The notes: generated by a model not told the origin, from the sequence alone. 64,000 nucleotides of DNA from Liolophura sinensis (GCF_032854445.1 NC_088303.1:1497501-1561500); one strand, 5' to 3'; positions 23,926 through 34,557 are shown, counted from the stretch's first letter. Translations and numbers: made by a program.

Positions 23926-25555
23926 TGAGGGTCTTGTATATGGTGTGTAGATATCTCGCCTAGTGAGAATTGTTAGATCTTGTGTGTTATGTGACGATGT
24001 CACTCATCGTCACAAGTTATTACTGCAAAAACTAGTGCGTCAAAATTATTCCATCAAACTCCTCTTAAGTTTTTCATTGAGTATAATCCTCTGGTAAGTA
24101 TGTATAGACAGAGAATCCAGAATCTCTGGCATTCTTCTTCATGTCACAGTCTAATTTCGTTTAACCTGGGGACTAGGGCCTGTATCCCAATGGCGTTGAA
24201 TTAGAGCAGCACATTAACGTCACACTATAGAGCCTTTTTACCTGTTCGAACAGTAAACATTGGTCACCAAAAATAACATGTTCTGTATTATCGGATTAAG
24301 GAATGTTTTTTGTCATGATTTGGTAATGCATATAAGTATGAATCATATATTCACACTTACAGTGTGTCATGATTCTAAAATCCAACATTCTGCCCAAGTA
24401 AAGGGGGAAGCAGGCTGGAAGAACGGACGATAGGAAGGACATGGCCACTGCCTGTCTGAAAGAAAGAAACGCCTGTAGGAACATGACTATTAACTTCTGT
24501 GGAATGACGTGACCCTTAACCCTAGATAAAAACAGGGACTAAATTTAACAGAGGATTCATTCTACATCACACAGCGGCTTTGCACTTGAAGAAGTTTTAA
24601 CCATTCTGCAGCATTTGGCCACATTTTTCGAATCTTGCAGACTTTGTGTGCGTTGAGAAAGAATTAGATCCAAATCCCATGAATACGCAGGTTTTATTTC
24701 TTGAAGCGAATCTTTGGTAAAAAACAAATCACAGTAATCAAGGATGAGATTTTACTGTGGCGTTTGCTGGCTTAAAATCTTAGCTTGACTTTAAACAAGA
24801 CCCCAAAGCTGCAGGTAATTTGCATGGGCAATGTTTGTCTTTAGCGAGGTGTAACGTTCCTTGGCAATTGGATATGAAGAGTTTCTGGTAGTCCTTCATG
24901 TTTTAAGGAATACCTTAAAATATATCTTAAAATACCTAAAAGTCTCCATAGATTACACAAAATATTTTATAAATGTGTTTATTTGTTGTTGAGTTTTTTG
25001 TACCTATTTTGTTTTATATTGTTTAAATTTTATTTGTATTTGTAAGTATATCGACGACTTTCTTTACCAACATTACTGAGCCATATGAAAGACTACCTGA
25101 GTATGGTTTATCCAGAATAAATGAAATCTAGTATTAGTATTATTATTGAAAACCAATCATATGTTGCATATAACAGAGTTGTTAGTATAGGTAATTCTCC
25201 ATGTTTTGTGTTTTCCTATTCAGCACGACTGTATTTGGAGTGTACATACGTATCCTAGTACATCTTCATTTATCCGGGTGCATCAATAAATACCACGCTT
25301 TTCCATCACAATTCATTAAATAAGCCATCTGTGCAACTTACATGGATGTTGTTGTAAAATAAACCCCCTTTTGTGAGCACAATTTAACTTAAACATAATG
25401 CAGTACGTCAATGTGGCCAATCTTTCCAAGGCAGGATATTTCCCTTTGTTATACAAGAATGATTTACAGGGCCAAACTCCAGCACTACATCTTTGATTTT
25501 CTATTACGCCTTTGTTAAATAATCTTTAGGAACGAAGATGTAGTCAAAACTATAT
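23926..25555. other. no gene; a relic single 59-bp monomer
   Basis: At about 24,205-24,235, gagcagcacattaacgtcac plus actatagag resembles one unit of the 59-bp array. The rest is AT-rich with no frame above 65 codons and no recognisable domain. Confidence 0.5.
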
Positions 25556-25830
25556 ACTATTCTGTATAACAATTTCCAGCAGTGAAACTGATGAAAAAAC
25601 CGGCGGGAAAAAAGATGAAGAAATCGTCCTGAATTTGTCCTTAAACTGAGAAAAACATAACCTAAACCAAGGTCACCTGTGTGACAATGACGTCCTTGAC
25701 ACAAAAACCTGTTAATTTATAGTAAGCCAATTATTTCAGTTATCCCTCAAACAAATATACATATCTTCATGAAAACGCAAAAAATATTTTCAAAAATATA
25801 AATATCAGCAAGAAATTCGGAAACCAAGGC
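25556..25830 (+). repeat. segment S6, copy 1
   Basis: Ordered words gacaatgacgtccttgacac, ttatagtaagccaattattt, atccctcaaacaaatataca and tcttcatgaaaacg match S6 at 35.88-36.09 kb and 45.98-46.22 kb in the same orientation. Poorly conserved and non-coding. Confidence 0.7.
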
Positions 25831-26129
25831 AGATAGTTTGAATGTAATTTCTTCCTTCCTTCATTTTTTTTATTTATTTATTTATTTAATTGTTTGCCTG
25901 ACTGTTGCTTAACTCCATACTTTTTGAAAATAAGTGTCTAAATCTCACCTGACATCTAAGGTATAAGTGCTTATGCCCTACCTGGGTATCCCACAGACTG
26001 AAGTGACACAGTCGTAGAGAATCTAGATGGTTTCTCTCGGTTTTAAGCATACTTCAATACAGCTAACTAGCCAATGGCAAAACATCTCTTATTATCTTAA
26101 AAGCCAGCACAAACCAAGAATCAAGCCGC

Positions 26130-26470
26130 TTTACTGTCCATTAGAAACTGCATTCGTCGGCAGGTTACAAGCTTATGTGAGTAATACGTGTTGGCTAATG
26201 GTGCTGAATCTGTACTACAGATGATCTGCTGGAGGCACAGTTTGTCCTGGTCAGTAATGAGGGTACAGGGGTCAATTTTAACAAACCAGATCCCGGTAAT
26301 GAGCTTATCCAAGCCAGAAAATTCCAATACACCCCACTCCACGCCCCCGCCCCCCTCCAACCTTAGGCTCTACTATTATATCTTTCGGTAGTCTGCTAAA
26401 ATGTTAAACAATTCATTGAATAGAGAGGATTTCTATTGTGAAAAAAACACAATTGATTAAGCAATTCTTC
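26130..26470 (+). repeat. segment S7, copy 1
   Basis: Words tgttggctaatggtgctgaa, tctgctggaggcacagtttg, tcctggtcagtaatgagggt, ccttaggctctactattata, tctttcggtagtctgc and attcattgaatagag align in order with S7 at 36.25 and 47.71 kb. The 58-bp stretch around tctttcggtagtctgc is single-copy here but amplified about 13-fold at 47.85 kb. Confidence 0.85.
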
Positions 26471-26889
26471 CATCAGCTTGTCGGGACTGCAGCATGCGAC
26501 CAGATCTAGATTTTATACTGTTGCATGGCGGAATTGCAATTTCGGAGGCATTAGGCAATGCAATATTATAAAGCTGTAGATTCCTGTTCGAGATTTTATA
26601 CTTGCCTTTGTTTCACCTAATTTTACGCAATGGCTTTTATAGTGTACAGGCAGATATGCACAGTGGCCTCCTGGTGCCAAGATTGGATTCAGCATGAGCC
26701 GAATCAAGACCAATCACGACCGAGTTGACACGTTCGGGATCAAAGGTCTACATTCCTCACATATTAAAACTTTAATATTTCAACCGAATACGTAAACACG
26801 GTCGTGTAGCAGTTATAAATCTGCCGTCTAGGCAGAAACAATTGTCACACCAAAACGGTAAATATTCTTCTGTGAATTCTGCTGTTTTA

Positions 26890-27295
26890 TTTTTTAGGCT
26901 AAAGCAGTGGCAAGAAATTAGATTTTGACTGCTTTAGTGGTGTAATTTTCTTTCCTTTAATGTCGTTACGTTGTCCGCTTGAGCAATTCCTGTCGGGTGT
27001 GAATGCTAATTCTGACCCCAGGTACTGAGTGAAAATGTCAGTATGTTTTTACACAGAAGATGTAAGGTATTCAAGACACGTTCCATTTAGACCACCGAAT
27101 AAACGTTATCAGAGGACGGCCTTGAAGCCACGTTAATCCAATCGATAAGCTCTCCATGGACAAGTAAATCTGCAAATCTTGAGCTGATTCGGTGTGGTAA
27201 CGGTTACATAAATAGTGCTCTGTTTTAAATGGTGTTCTAACAAAACAAACCTAAACAGCACACCCAACGCTGTCCTCAGGCATTAGCAGTATAGT
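26890..27295 (+). repeat. segment S5 (3' half), copy 2
   Basis: Words gattttgactgctttagtgg, cctttaatgtcgttac, gtgtgaatgctaattc, gaataaacgttatcagagga, cggccttgaagccacgt, aaatctgcaaatcttgagct and acgctgtcctcaggcatta match the copy at 54.50-54.90 kb closely. The end carries one unit of the 95-bp monomer. The virus-like element begins shortly after. Confidence 0.88.
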
Positions 27296-27477
27296 AGGGA
27301 GCTTTCGTGTCGCATTGAGGTGGCGCAATTGAGGTGGCGCAATTGAGGTGGCGCAGATGTGTCGTTGAGTCCGCGTGGCTGCGTCACGAGAGGACGTTTT
27401 TGTGGTCATATTGTCTGGATTTGGTGCCTTTTATGTAAAATGGAATAAAACAATAATATTGAAATTCATAGATGACA

Positions 27478-27600
27478 ACCCTTGCTCAAGGCAGCCCGGC
27501 CACATAGACTCAAAGTGAGTCGGGCTCGCGTGTCGGCTTGGCTGGGCCAGCAGGGCCCGCTCGACGGCGCTACCCTCGTAATGGGTAGGCATGTAAAGTT
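27478..27600 (+). pseudogene. fragment of Polinton integrase N-terminal region (extra copy)
   Basis: The stretch cccttgctcaaggcagcccg at about 27,479 recurs at 29,809 inside the integrase relic, and similarity continues for about 70 bp (actcaaag, gcgtgt.ggcttg). The broken frames read KAAR and AWL and then PARRRYPRN, a basic piece expected between the N-terminal region and the GGID-containing core; that piece is missing from the 29.8-kb copy. This is either an internal duplication or a remnant of a second element. Frames are shifted and interrupted. Minus-strand frames over this stretch are shadows. Confidence 0.65.
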
Positions 27601-29100
27601 TGCGTGTTGAGCTGCGTGGCCCCAAAACGAACCAATGAGGGGGGTTGGTTGGGCGTGTGTGTTTTCCAGCTCTGTTATTTCGTTGCGGTCCGCGAGGAGG
27701 TCCAATAAGCGAGGAGCATAAGAGAGTCGTGCTCGAGAAAGGAGCAAAAATACATTGTATAGTGTAACATTGTATAGTACTGTGTAGTATAACATTGTGC
27801 CAATGAGCATAGTTTTACATTAGCAATGTATAGTATTATATTTTTGGACAGGCTTGTAAAAAAAATTGACAACAGGCATTTTCCTATGTAATATATTTTT
27901 TGCGGTACGAATTTCTTCACCCACCCTGTTTTGAATAAGGGGAATCACGTGGTCTTTAGCCTCTGGGTTGTCTTATAGAATAGCTTGTCATGTCACACAA
28001 TTATCTGTTGGTATCGGCACATATTTTTTTATGTGTGTACAGAAGCGAATAGCGGCGGGCGATGACATAGCGAGCATGATGACAATTGGGCTTAGATTAG
28101 CCATACAAGCCGCCTGGTCGGTCAGATTGAACTCCTGGAATTAGGATCATGTTAATGAGAATGTCATTATTTTGCTTAGTGTCTACGCTGCGATGCCCCG
28201 TCTAGTGCGGACACATCGCCTCAAAAATGGGCTTTTCTTTCTCAGTTGGTATACCCGAACCCATGCCGTATTTCGTACATCAGAATCAGCAAAACCATAT
28301 GTGAGAAAGAATTTCAGGGGGAACTCTGGGCCGCTTGTTAACACGGTTATAGACGGGGACCAGCCTTTGGCGCTGTATGGTTCATCTAAGCCCACATGTT
28401 TAAACGGGATGTAACTCTACTATAATTATATTCTACTCTACTATAGTTATACAAACAACAATCGAATAAATTCACATGCCGTAATATTGGTCCCGTAGAC
28501 TTCGTATTTTCAATGATATGTAGCCTCCTTATAATGGTGGGGGGGGTAGATACATCGATATGCAGTTATATTGATAACTGTCTCTTCTGCACTGTCCAAC
28601 AGTATATGTTATAAGCCAATGTCATATACGCTCTGGATACCCGTCTGTTGATATCCTCTTCGGGGTCTCACTCCGACAGGGAATCAGCAAACCTGCCGCC
28701 TGGCCCGTAAATAAATCAATAACATCACGGATGTTGGCTGACACACTGTGCGCGGGTGAGTCGCGGCATCACACGTCCCAGACCTTTTACACCCAATCAC
28801 CGTGCTATCCGACCGTACTATTCCCCTACTGTACTTTTACTATAGTATAGGTATACAATAGTATAGTGATACACTACGATACTCTACTCTACTATAGTTA
28901 TACTCTACTGTACAATATTATAGTTATACTCTACGATACTCTACGATACTATAGTTATCCTCTACTATACTCTACGATACTATAGTTATCCTCTACTATA
29001 CTAAACTATACTACACTCTATTCTACTTAGGCTACTATTCGACACGATTCTGTGTAACAGATACCCGCTTTTCCCACCACCACCACCACCGCAAACGAAG
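27601..29100. other. left flank of virus-like element; CTATA-rich low-complexity DNA
   Basis: Holds two tracts made of tatag/ctata words: 27,765-27,840 (tgtatagtgtaacattgtat) and 28,815-29,040 (ctctacgatactatagttat, an imperfect repeat of about 30 bp). They could be degraded terminal repeats, but I cannot align them as a clean inverted pair. Opposed frames at 28,172-28,414 (+) and 28,183-28,395 (-) match nothing I recognise. A (CCA)n run lies near 29,074-29,090. Confidence 0.45.
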
Positions 29101-29149
29101 CCAGCTCGAGTGGAGCAATTCTAGAGACAGAGGATTCGATCAAGGAAAA

Positions 29150-29430
29150 GTGAAAGATCCCGGCAAGCCAGTTCCAACCCGACCCGACCCGACCCAACCC
29201 CTCGACGATCTAATGCCTAGCAGTGAAAGTGATCTACGGGAACTGTATCGGCAGCATTGGCGCTCGATTCGGAGCCAGTGCATGACGTGTAATTACCGGT
29301 TCAGCGATATCGGAATCATCCCCGACTATCTAAACGCGATTTACGAGGACCAGCCCACCGCCTTCACCGTCAACTACAGCGTTGGGTATGTCTATTTCGT
29401 TCGCGCCAAAACTGACCCATGGGTGAACCC
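29150..29430 (+). pseudogene. Polinton polymerase-associated N-terminal fragment (tentative)
   Basis: An open frame (GTG at the 5' edge, stop at 29,497) contains SDLRELYRQHWRSIRSQ and then TAFTVNYSVGYVYF. This pattern reminds me of the region that precedes or begins the protein-primed DNA polymerase B in Polintons. The following sequence is unrelated and no exonuclease or palm motif of the polymerase follows, so almost all of the gene is deleted. The assignment is from memory of the family and needs a profile search. Confidence 0.4.
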
Positions 29431-29508
29431 CATTCGCACCACGCGCGAGAGTAGCTCCTTGAGGGCAGCTCCTTTAGCTCCTTGGCGCCGAAAGTGACCC
29501 ATGGGTGA
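29413..29508. repeat. paired ACCCATGGGT palindromes in a 25-bp direct repeat
   Basis: tgacccatgggtga occurs at 29,413-29,426 and 29,495-29,508, each preceded by a cgcc-rich word (cgcgccaaaac / ggcgccgaaag). It lies exactly where the polymerase-like frame ends and just upstream of the integrase, so it could be a deletion scar or a duplicated regulatory site. Confidence 0.7.
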
Positions 29509-29562
29509 TCACGTGGTCGGTCTTGGCGCCTGAGTTTTGTTGACAAATGCATGTACACTGGA

Positions 29563-29571
29563 TAATATATA
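29563..29571 (+). promoter_or_regulatory. possible TATA box of the integrase gene
   Basis: taatatata lies 48 bp upstream of the ATG at 29,619, in an otherwise GC-rich stretch. Position and composition fit a core promoter, but no expression evidence is available. Confidence 0.3.
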
Positions 29572-29618
29572 CGCGCTGTATGGGATAGGTTCACTCACTA
29601 CACACGGATACAAGGACG

Positions 29619-30300
29619 ATGCCGGACTATGCCTCGCACCGGCCGTCAGCCAGCTCGCCACCAGTAGCAGCCGCGGCGGCGGCGGCGGGGACAGATTCGG
29701 GGTCAGAGAACGCTCGCTGGGAGAGACTCAGGCCCTGTCGATACCCCTCTCCATGCATTGTACTACGACCCCAACAGTCCATCGGCTTTCAGAGACGTCC
29801 AGCCCTTGCTCAAGGCAGCCCGGCAACATGGACTCAAAGGGAGTCTGGCCCGCGTGTTGGCTTGACTGGCCCTGCAGGACTCATAACCGAGTTGTGGTTG
29901 GGGGTATAGACGGTCAGTGGCAGGCGTACCTGGTTGACATGGCAAAGAGAACGACGTTTGCCAAAGAGAATGACGACAACCGTTACCTACTTACCTGCAC
30001 CGATGTCCTCTCCATGTACGCTTGGGTGGTTCCACTGCGCACCAAAACCAGTGCTCATCTGATCGAGGCGTTTCAACGGATTTTCAAGACCGGACGTCGA
30101 CCGTTGTACCTGCAAACGGACGAGGGCAAAGAGTTTCTGAACAGACCGTTCCACGCATTTTTAAAGAATAACGGGGTGTTTTTCTTTCACACGTTTAGCG
30201 AGACCAAAGCGTCCGTGGTAGAACTGTTAACCGTACTTTGAAAGGACGCATGCACAAATATATCACCACTCACAACTCTCGGCGGTACCTGGACGCCTTA
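29619..30300 (+). pseudogene. retroviral-type (rve) integrase of a Polinton, broken
   Basis: Joins the element to host DNA in intact relatives. An ATG at 29,619 opens an alanine-rich leader. A second frame (about 29,740-29,886) carries LYYDPNSPSAF and KAARQHGLKGSLARVL, with TGA at 29,863 and TAA at 29,884. A third frame (about 29,887-30,241) carries VVVGGIDGQWQAYLVDMA (first catalytic Asp in LVDM), TDVLSMYAWV, LQTDEGKEF (second Asp) and KASVVE (the Glu). After about 30,225 the frame shifts again to RTLKGRMHKYITTHNSRRYL. The DDE triad is visible but the reading frame is broken three times, and a short basic segment is missing near 29,885. It cannot make a functional protein. Confidence 0.88.
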
Positions 30301-30516
30301 CCCCTATGCCTAACAACACTTCGGTGCCGATCACCGTTTCCACACCCGTCTATTCTTCACGCTACACGGCGCAGCAGCAGTAACAGCGGGAGTAGCAGTC
30401 CGTCTACCTCACCCTCCCCACATGCGGCAGCGGTGACCGCAGCGGTCTCCCGCACTGTACATCACCCTCACCAGTACGACCAGCCGAACTGACTCACCCA
30501 GCTTCTGTATCCATGG
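30301..30516. other. unassigned stretch between integrase and ATPase relics
   Basis: The frame 30,238-30,492 continues from the integrase tail into serine-rich low-complexity sequence (SSSNSGSSSPSTSPSP). I find no chromodomain and no P-loop here, so both the integrase C-terminus and the start of the ATPase seem to have been lost or replaced. Confidence 0.5.
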
Positions 30517-30963
30517 ATGGCTCAAGCTCTCATTTACCCACTCTTGCAACGCGTCTTCTGGTTTTACGGGGAATGGCCGATGTACACCACGTTACCCAAC
30601 GTTCGGTTTGAAGAAGGTGTGCCCAGCTCGTCAGCATTCGACCCATGGAAGCAGACGTTAGTCGTCGATTTGATGGCCGAAGCAGACGAACGCGTGACAA
30701 AACTCTTTGCCAAAGGCAGCCACCACCGCAATATCGGCGTGGTGTTGGTCAGCAACCTGCCAGGCGCGTCTCAAATTACCACAATTGCTAAACAGATGGT
30801 TCCAGGGCGGACGCAGTACGTGCGCGAGGCGTTTGAGGATGCCACCGCCGTACCTCAAGAGTATTTGCTGGTGGATTTCAAGGAAACCACACCCGACCAG
30901 CTGTGACTTCGCACCCACGTCTTCCCCCGTGAGATTCAACAGGCCTACCTCGACAAGTCATAA
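30517..30963 (+). pseudogene. A32/FtsK-like genome-packaging ATPase of a Polinton, truncated
   Basis: In relatives this enzyme pumps DNA into the capsid. The frame begins MAQALIYPLLQRVFWFYGEW, where 'WFYGEW' is characteristic, then LVVDLMAEADERVTKLF (Walker B neighbourhood, with one acidic residue where two are usual), KGSHHRNIGVVLVSNL, then SQITTIAKQM and YLLVDFKETTPDQL. TGA at 30,904 interrupts the frame, which continues in phase (LRTHVFPREIQQAYLDKS) to TAA at 30,961. The N-terminal Walker A P-loop is absent, and an in-frame deletion of perhaps 25 codons appears to lie after VSNL. It is a dead gene. Confidence 0.88.
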
Positions 30964-30989
30964 AACTTCGTACACACGATCTGCCGATT

Positions 30990-31364
30990 CAGTTGTTTCC
31001 ACCTCAATCACCCGCCATATCACGTCGGCTCCAACGTTACGGACCCTTGCTGGCCCTACTGGCTTGAACCACTCCTGCCATTCGACGCGCCGTGCTGCGC
31101 GCCAACGATCCGGGTTTACTTTGGTGTTTGAGTGAATGTGCCAAGAATGTGTTTAATGGGAACGTTCCACTATTGCCGGCTTAGAAGGGAAAGTTACCTC
31201 GGCACAAGACGGGTCTTCGAACCTTGGTCAAGAAAGGTGTTCCTCTGTATAAGAAAGAAAGGGTTTTTCAACGCAGTGATCTCATTGGAGCGCTGCTCGG
31301 CCCCCTCCTCACCGCCGCACCAGCCCTCATCGGTGGCATCGTTAAGAGCATAGCAGGGACGTAA
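30990..31364 (+). pseudogene. small Polinton protein with hydrophobic C-terminus
   Basis: One frame runs through RRLQRYGPLLALLA, TGA at 31,065, TTPAIRRAVLRANDPGLLWC, LSECAKNVFNGNVPLLPA, TAG at 31,182, a lysine-rich part (KTGLRTLVKKGVPLYKKE), and ends LLGPLLTAAPALIGGIVKSI before TAA at 31,362. I recall this helical, basic, then Gly/Ala-hydrophobic pattern from a small protein of unknown role encoded near Polinton capsid genes. The stop overlaps the next ATG (TAATG). The start codon is not defined. Confidence 0.6.
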
Positions 31365-32020
31365 TGCAGCACGGCAAGAAAATGGCCTTAGGCGAGCCGT
31401 GGCTCTTAGATACGCTCACGCGGCCACCTCCCCCGTACCCCGTCCCCCCGTACGCCGTGCCCATTACTGTTAAAGCCCTCAACGTGCTTAACCAAGAGAT
31501 GACATCGATCCTCCACGACACGACTCTCTCAGACGATGAGAAAATACATCGGTATCACCACACCCTTCATCGGCACCGTGCATTTCAAGATCAATACCAA
31601 GCCGCACATCAGCCAAGTCCGACGACGAACCCGCCTACAGCCAAGCCTGTCGGTCATTTGAGCGAATAGGAGATTTTAGAGAGCGTCCCCGTCGCTTTAC
31701 ACCGAAAGGCGGCTCTCCTCTGGGGCGACACCGAACAATCATACCACGATCGTTGGAGCGATTGGGTGTGGGAAAAGATGGACACACCAGCTGAGACGAA
31801 CATCACGGTCTCTGCCCACCCGGTCTCGCCCTCCTCCCGCCAAAACCACGACCACCAAAACCACTGCTACCACCACCACACCACGCCGACCCAAGGGACG
31901 ACAACAGCGGCGACCCGGACTGCGTCCGTCTCCAGCCATCGTACCCCCGCAATAGTCTGTATTTCACCGGCGCCAGATGGAAAACTGGTCAGTCTGCCCG
32001 GAGGAGATCACCTCACCAAG
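31364..32020 (+). pseudogene. conserved Polinton protein of unknown function
   Basis: The ATG overlaps the preceding stop. The protein begins MQHGKKMALGEPWLLDTLTR, has a proline/tyrosine-rich stretch (PPPPYPVPPYAVP), then LNVLNQEMTSILHDTTLSDD and EKIHRYHHTLHRHRAF, a pattern I recall as recurrent in Polinton-type elements. TAG at 31,667 breaks it; the same frame then reads EILESVPVALHRKAALLWG. Downstream of about 31,800 it becomes His/Thr-rich with no similarity I recognise and runs without a stop into the minor capsid start at 32,021. Function unknown; it may be a virion component. Confidence 0.58.
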
Positions 32021-32740
32021 ATGTTTTACGTGACGCTGCCCTGTAACAGCTCGTTCGACTACTTCCCTAGCAATACCTTGATGTATTTCACCAGCAACTG
32101 TCACAGTCCATGCGTTTGACTGGCAACTGGAAATGTGGGTTGGTAAAAATACAGCACCACCGTACCTAGTTCTACGTGCGGCAAGATGAAGTGTGGTATG
32201 TCTTAGACTCCAAAGAGGACTCGCACCGCGCTAAGCATAAGTTAATGTTGCCAGCAGGCTATTACCCTTCACCCAAAGACATCACCAAGGGCCTGACCGA
32301 CTTGACTCACACACATCCCTTTACTCAAGGCTCACGCCGGTGATTTGACGTTCGGTTTTGATGATGTGCAGCGGAAATACAGCCTGCGGTTTCTGAAACA
32401 ACTGTTGATTGGTTTCAACCCGCGTTTGAAGCAGCTCATGAATTGACAGCACGATTGGCTCATCTGTCGTATATCGGTGCCGAAGATTTACATGCGACCA
32501 CACCCACGCTGTAGTGGGAGACACGCTGGCGTCGCTGCTGCAGTTGGTCACCAGGAAAGGGAAGTACTGGCAGCACATCTCAAGATCTTCCAACACGTGG
32601 AATACATCCCCGAGTGGCGCAAGCATTTCTCGATGGTGGAAATTGATACCAGGGACGACACGTACCAACCCGTCGCATTTGAACGCTGTAAGGTGGTGCT
32701 GACACTTCACTTTCGACAGCAGCGTGCATTACCTTTGTAA
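32021..32740 (+). pseudogene. minor capsid (penton-like, single jelly-roll) protein, broken
   Basis: The ATG is followed by FYVTLPCNSSFDYFPSNTL, a typical opening of Polinton minor capsid proteins, which form capsid vertices. TGA at 32,117 ends this frame. Other frames then carry EVWYVLDSKEDSHRA and LMLPAGYYPSPKDITKGLTD, later VVGDTLASLLQLVTRKGKYW, and finally FSMVEIDTRDD and RCKVVLTLHFRQQ before TAA at 32,738. Several frameshifts and stops lie between. The total span (about 240 codons) suggests that the gene suffered small indels more than large loss. The stop overlaps the next start (TAATG). Confidence 0.78.
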
Positions 32741-33246
32741 TGAACTTCGTAGACCACCCCGCCGTGTGCCGATCCTACATCGACTATTACAGCGAGCAAG
32801 CCGGGGGAGGTGGGTTACCTGTGTTTCGTGGTGTACAGCGCGGTCATGGCTTGCTCGGCAGTTTCATCAAAATGGCGCAGCCCTTGTTAAAGCCGGCTGT
32901 GAAAGCGTTGGGTAAAACTGCGTTACCTACCGGACTGAAAGTCATGGACGACGTGTGGGACGACGGAGTGCCGGTGAGCCAGGCCTTGAAACGACGCGCT
33001 CTGGAGGAGGAGGGGACAGCCGATCGGTACGCCCAGCTCAGGATCCTGGGCAAGCTGAATGGGGTGGGAGGGACGTCTATAAAACGGAAGTTCCGTCGTA
33101 CCTCTCCCACTCGTCACCTGCACACAGTACCAAGACGATGCGCCGCTCCCACTAGTCCTCGCCTGCCCGTTGGGTGCAGAGGATGTACGCTCCCCCGCCA
33201 ACCTCGACTCACCAAAGCCCGCTCCTCAGCTGATATTTTTAGCTAA
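32740..33246 (+). CDS. small Polinton virion-type protein with GHGL motif, open frame
   Basis: 168 codons, uninterrupted. N-terminal YIDYYSEQAGGGGLPVFRG, then QRGHGLLGSFIKMAQPLLKP, AVKALGKTALPTGLKVMDDV, an alternating basic/acidic part and a basic tail (SIKRKFRR). I recall this arrangement (Tyr-rich start, Gly-rich turn, GHGL, Ala/Leu helix, basic end) from a small protein encoded next to the Polinton major capsid gene and compared with adenovirus core or minor virion proteins. Its start overlaps the minor capsid stop, and it ends 4 bp before the major capsid ATG. The C-terminal 50 residues may be frameshifted. Expression is doubtful in a dead element. Confidence 0.6.
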   Translation: MNFVDHPAVCRSYIDYYSEQAGGGGLPVFRGVQRGHGLLGSFIKMAQPLLKPAVKALGKTALPTGLKVMDDVWDDGVPVSQALKRRALEEEGTADRYAQLRILGKLNGVGGTSIKRKFRRTSPTRHLHTVPRRCAAPTSPRLPVGCRGCTLPRQPRLTKARSSADIFS

Positions 33247-33250
33247 GGCC

Positions 33251-34542
33251 ATGGCTCTCCCCTACTCCGAGTGTTGTCCGTCGGTCAGCAGTGACTTTGA
33301 TTTGTGGACCTTAACCCCTGCCGACACCAGCGTTCGAGAAGGTCGCTGGGATGCGTACAGTCCCATCGCCATCCTGAGCGATATGGGGTCCGTGGAATTT
33401 CTCATCACCAACGCGGACGGTGACACTTACTTGGACCTGGCCAACACCATGTTGTTCGTGAAGGCGAAAATCTTCGACGGGGAGGGAGAGATTGTGAAGG
33501 CCGACAAGAGTGTAGCTCCGACTAACCTTTGGCTGCATTCGCTGTGGCAACAGGTCGACGTCTCCCTGAACGACAAACTCATCACCGCTTCCACCAACAT
33601 GTACGCGTACCGTGCCTAATTGGAGACGTTGTTGTCTTACGAGGCAGAGGCCAAGAACACAGAGCTGTCTTCCGCCTTGTGATACACGGACACCCCAGAG
33701 ATGTTTAACCAGACTGATGAGACCAACGTGGGGTTTGACAAACGGTTGCAGCTCACGGCCCAAGTCCGTTGGTTGACATGCTGGGACGCCTGCGCTGCGA
33801 CATGTTCCTGTAACGGCGTCACCTGCTGAACAATGTGAGCGTCCGCATCCGACTCACCCCGTCAAAGACGTGTTTGTCTTGATGTCCTGTGAGAAGGGTT
33901 CCGACTACAAGACCAGCTTGGAGGAGGTGTTGATCTTTGTGTGCAAAGTCAAAGTCACCAGAGGCGTTCAACTGGGACATTTGAAAGCGTTGGTCAAAGC
34001 CCCTGACAAGTACCCTATTCGCCGCGTGCTGACCAAGGTATTTCTCCTTACCGAAAGGCCATACCCTCATCAACGAACAAAACCTATTTATGGGCAGCTT
34101 ACTGACACGTTTAGTGGTGGGATGTGTGAGCAACACAGCTTTTGGCGGCAGCTACGCTAAAAACCCGTTCCATTTCCAGCACTTCAACACAATCTTTATC
34201 ACCTTGCATGTGGGCGGACGTCAAAATCCTGCCAAGCCCCTGACACCTGACATCGAGACCGGGAATTTCGTCAGAACGTACATGAACCTCTTTACCAACA
34301 CGGGAAAAATGTTTCACGACGAAGGGAACTCCATCCTTCACACCGTGTTCGCCAAAGGCAACAAGCTGTTTTGTATAGACTTGACCCCCAACCTCCACGA
34401 CGATCACCAACTGAACCTGGTCCAGAAAGGTCATTTGCGCCTGGAGATGTGGACACCATTAACGTGGTGTGCTACGCCAATTTCAACAATATCATAGAAA
34501 TTCACAAAAACCGAAAACGTGCTCTGTGACTTCGCCAGTTGA
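33251..34542 (+). pseudogene. double jelly-roll major capsid protein of a Polinton, broken
   Basis: The capsid shell protein. The ATG at 33,251 opens MALPYSECCPSVSSDFDLWT, then WDAYSPIAILSDMGSVEFLI, YLDLANTMLFVKAKI, APTNLWLHSLWQQVDVSLND and STNMYAYRA. Stops follow at 33,617 (TAA) and 33,680 (TGA), with in-phase sequence LETLLSYEAEAKNTELSSAL and TDTPEMFNQTDE. Further pieces lie in other frames: RRHLLNNVSVRIRLTPSK (after TAA at 33,811), KDVFVLMS, KYPIRRVLTK, LLTRLVVGCVSN, NLFTNTGKMFHDEGNSI, DLTPNLHDDHQLNLV and VVCYANFNNIIEI, ending with TGA at 34,540. Frameshifts fall near 33,769, 33,865, 34,050 and 34,455. The overall length (about 430 codons) suggests little loss. Invertebrate homologues are often annotated as F54H12.2-like. 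Confidence 0.92.
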
Positions 34543-34557
34543 AAAAACAAAACAACA

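Noticed and set aside
28172-28414. Opposed open frames of 80 and 70 codons beside the virus-like element
   Set aside because: No similarity to any Polinton protein I recognise, and the two frames are simple antisense shadows of each other.
27765-29040. CTATA/TATAG-rich tracts as terminal inverted repeats of the Polinton
   Set aside because: Both tracts lie on the same side of the gene block, I could not align them as an inverted pair, and no matching tract was seen to the right of the element.
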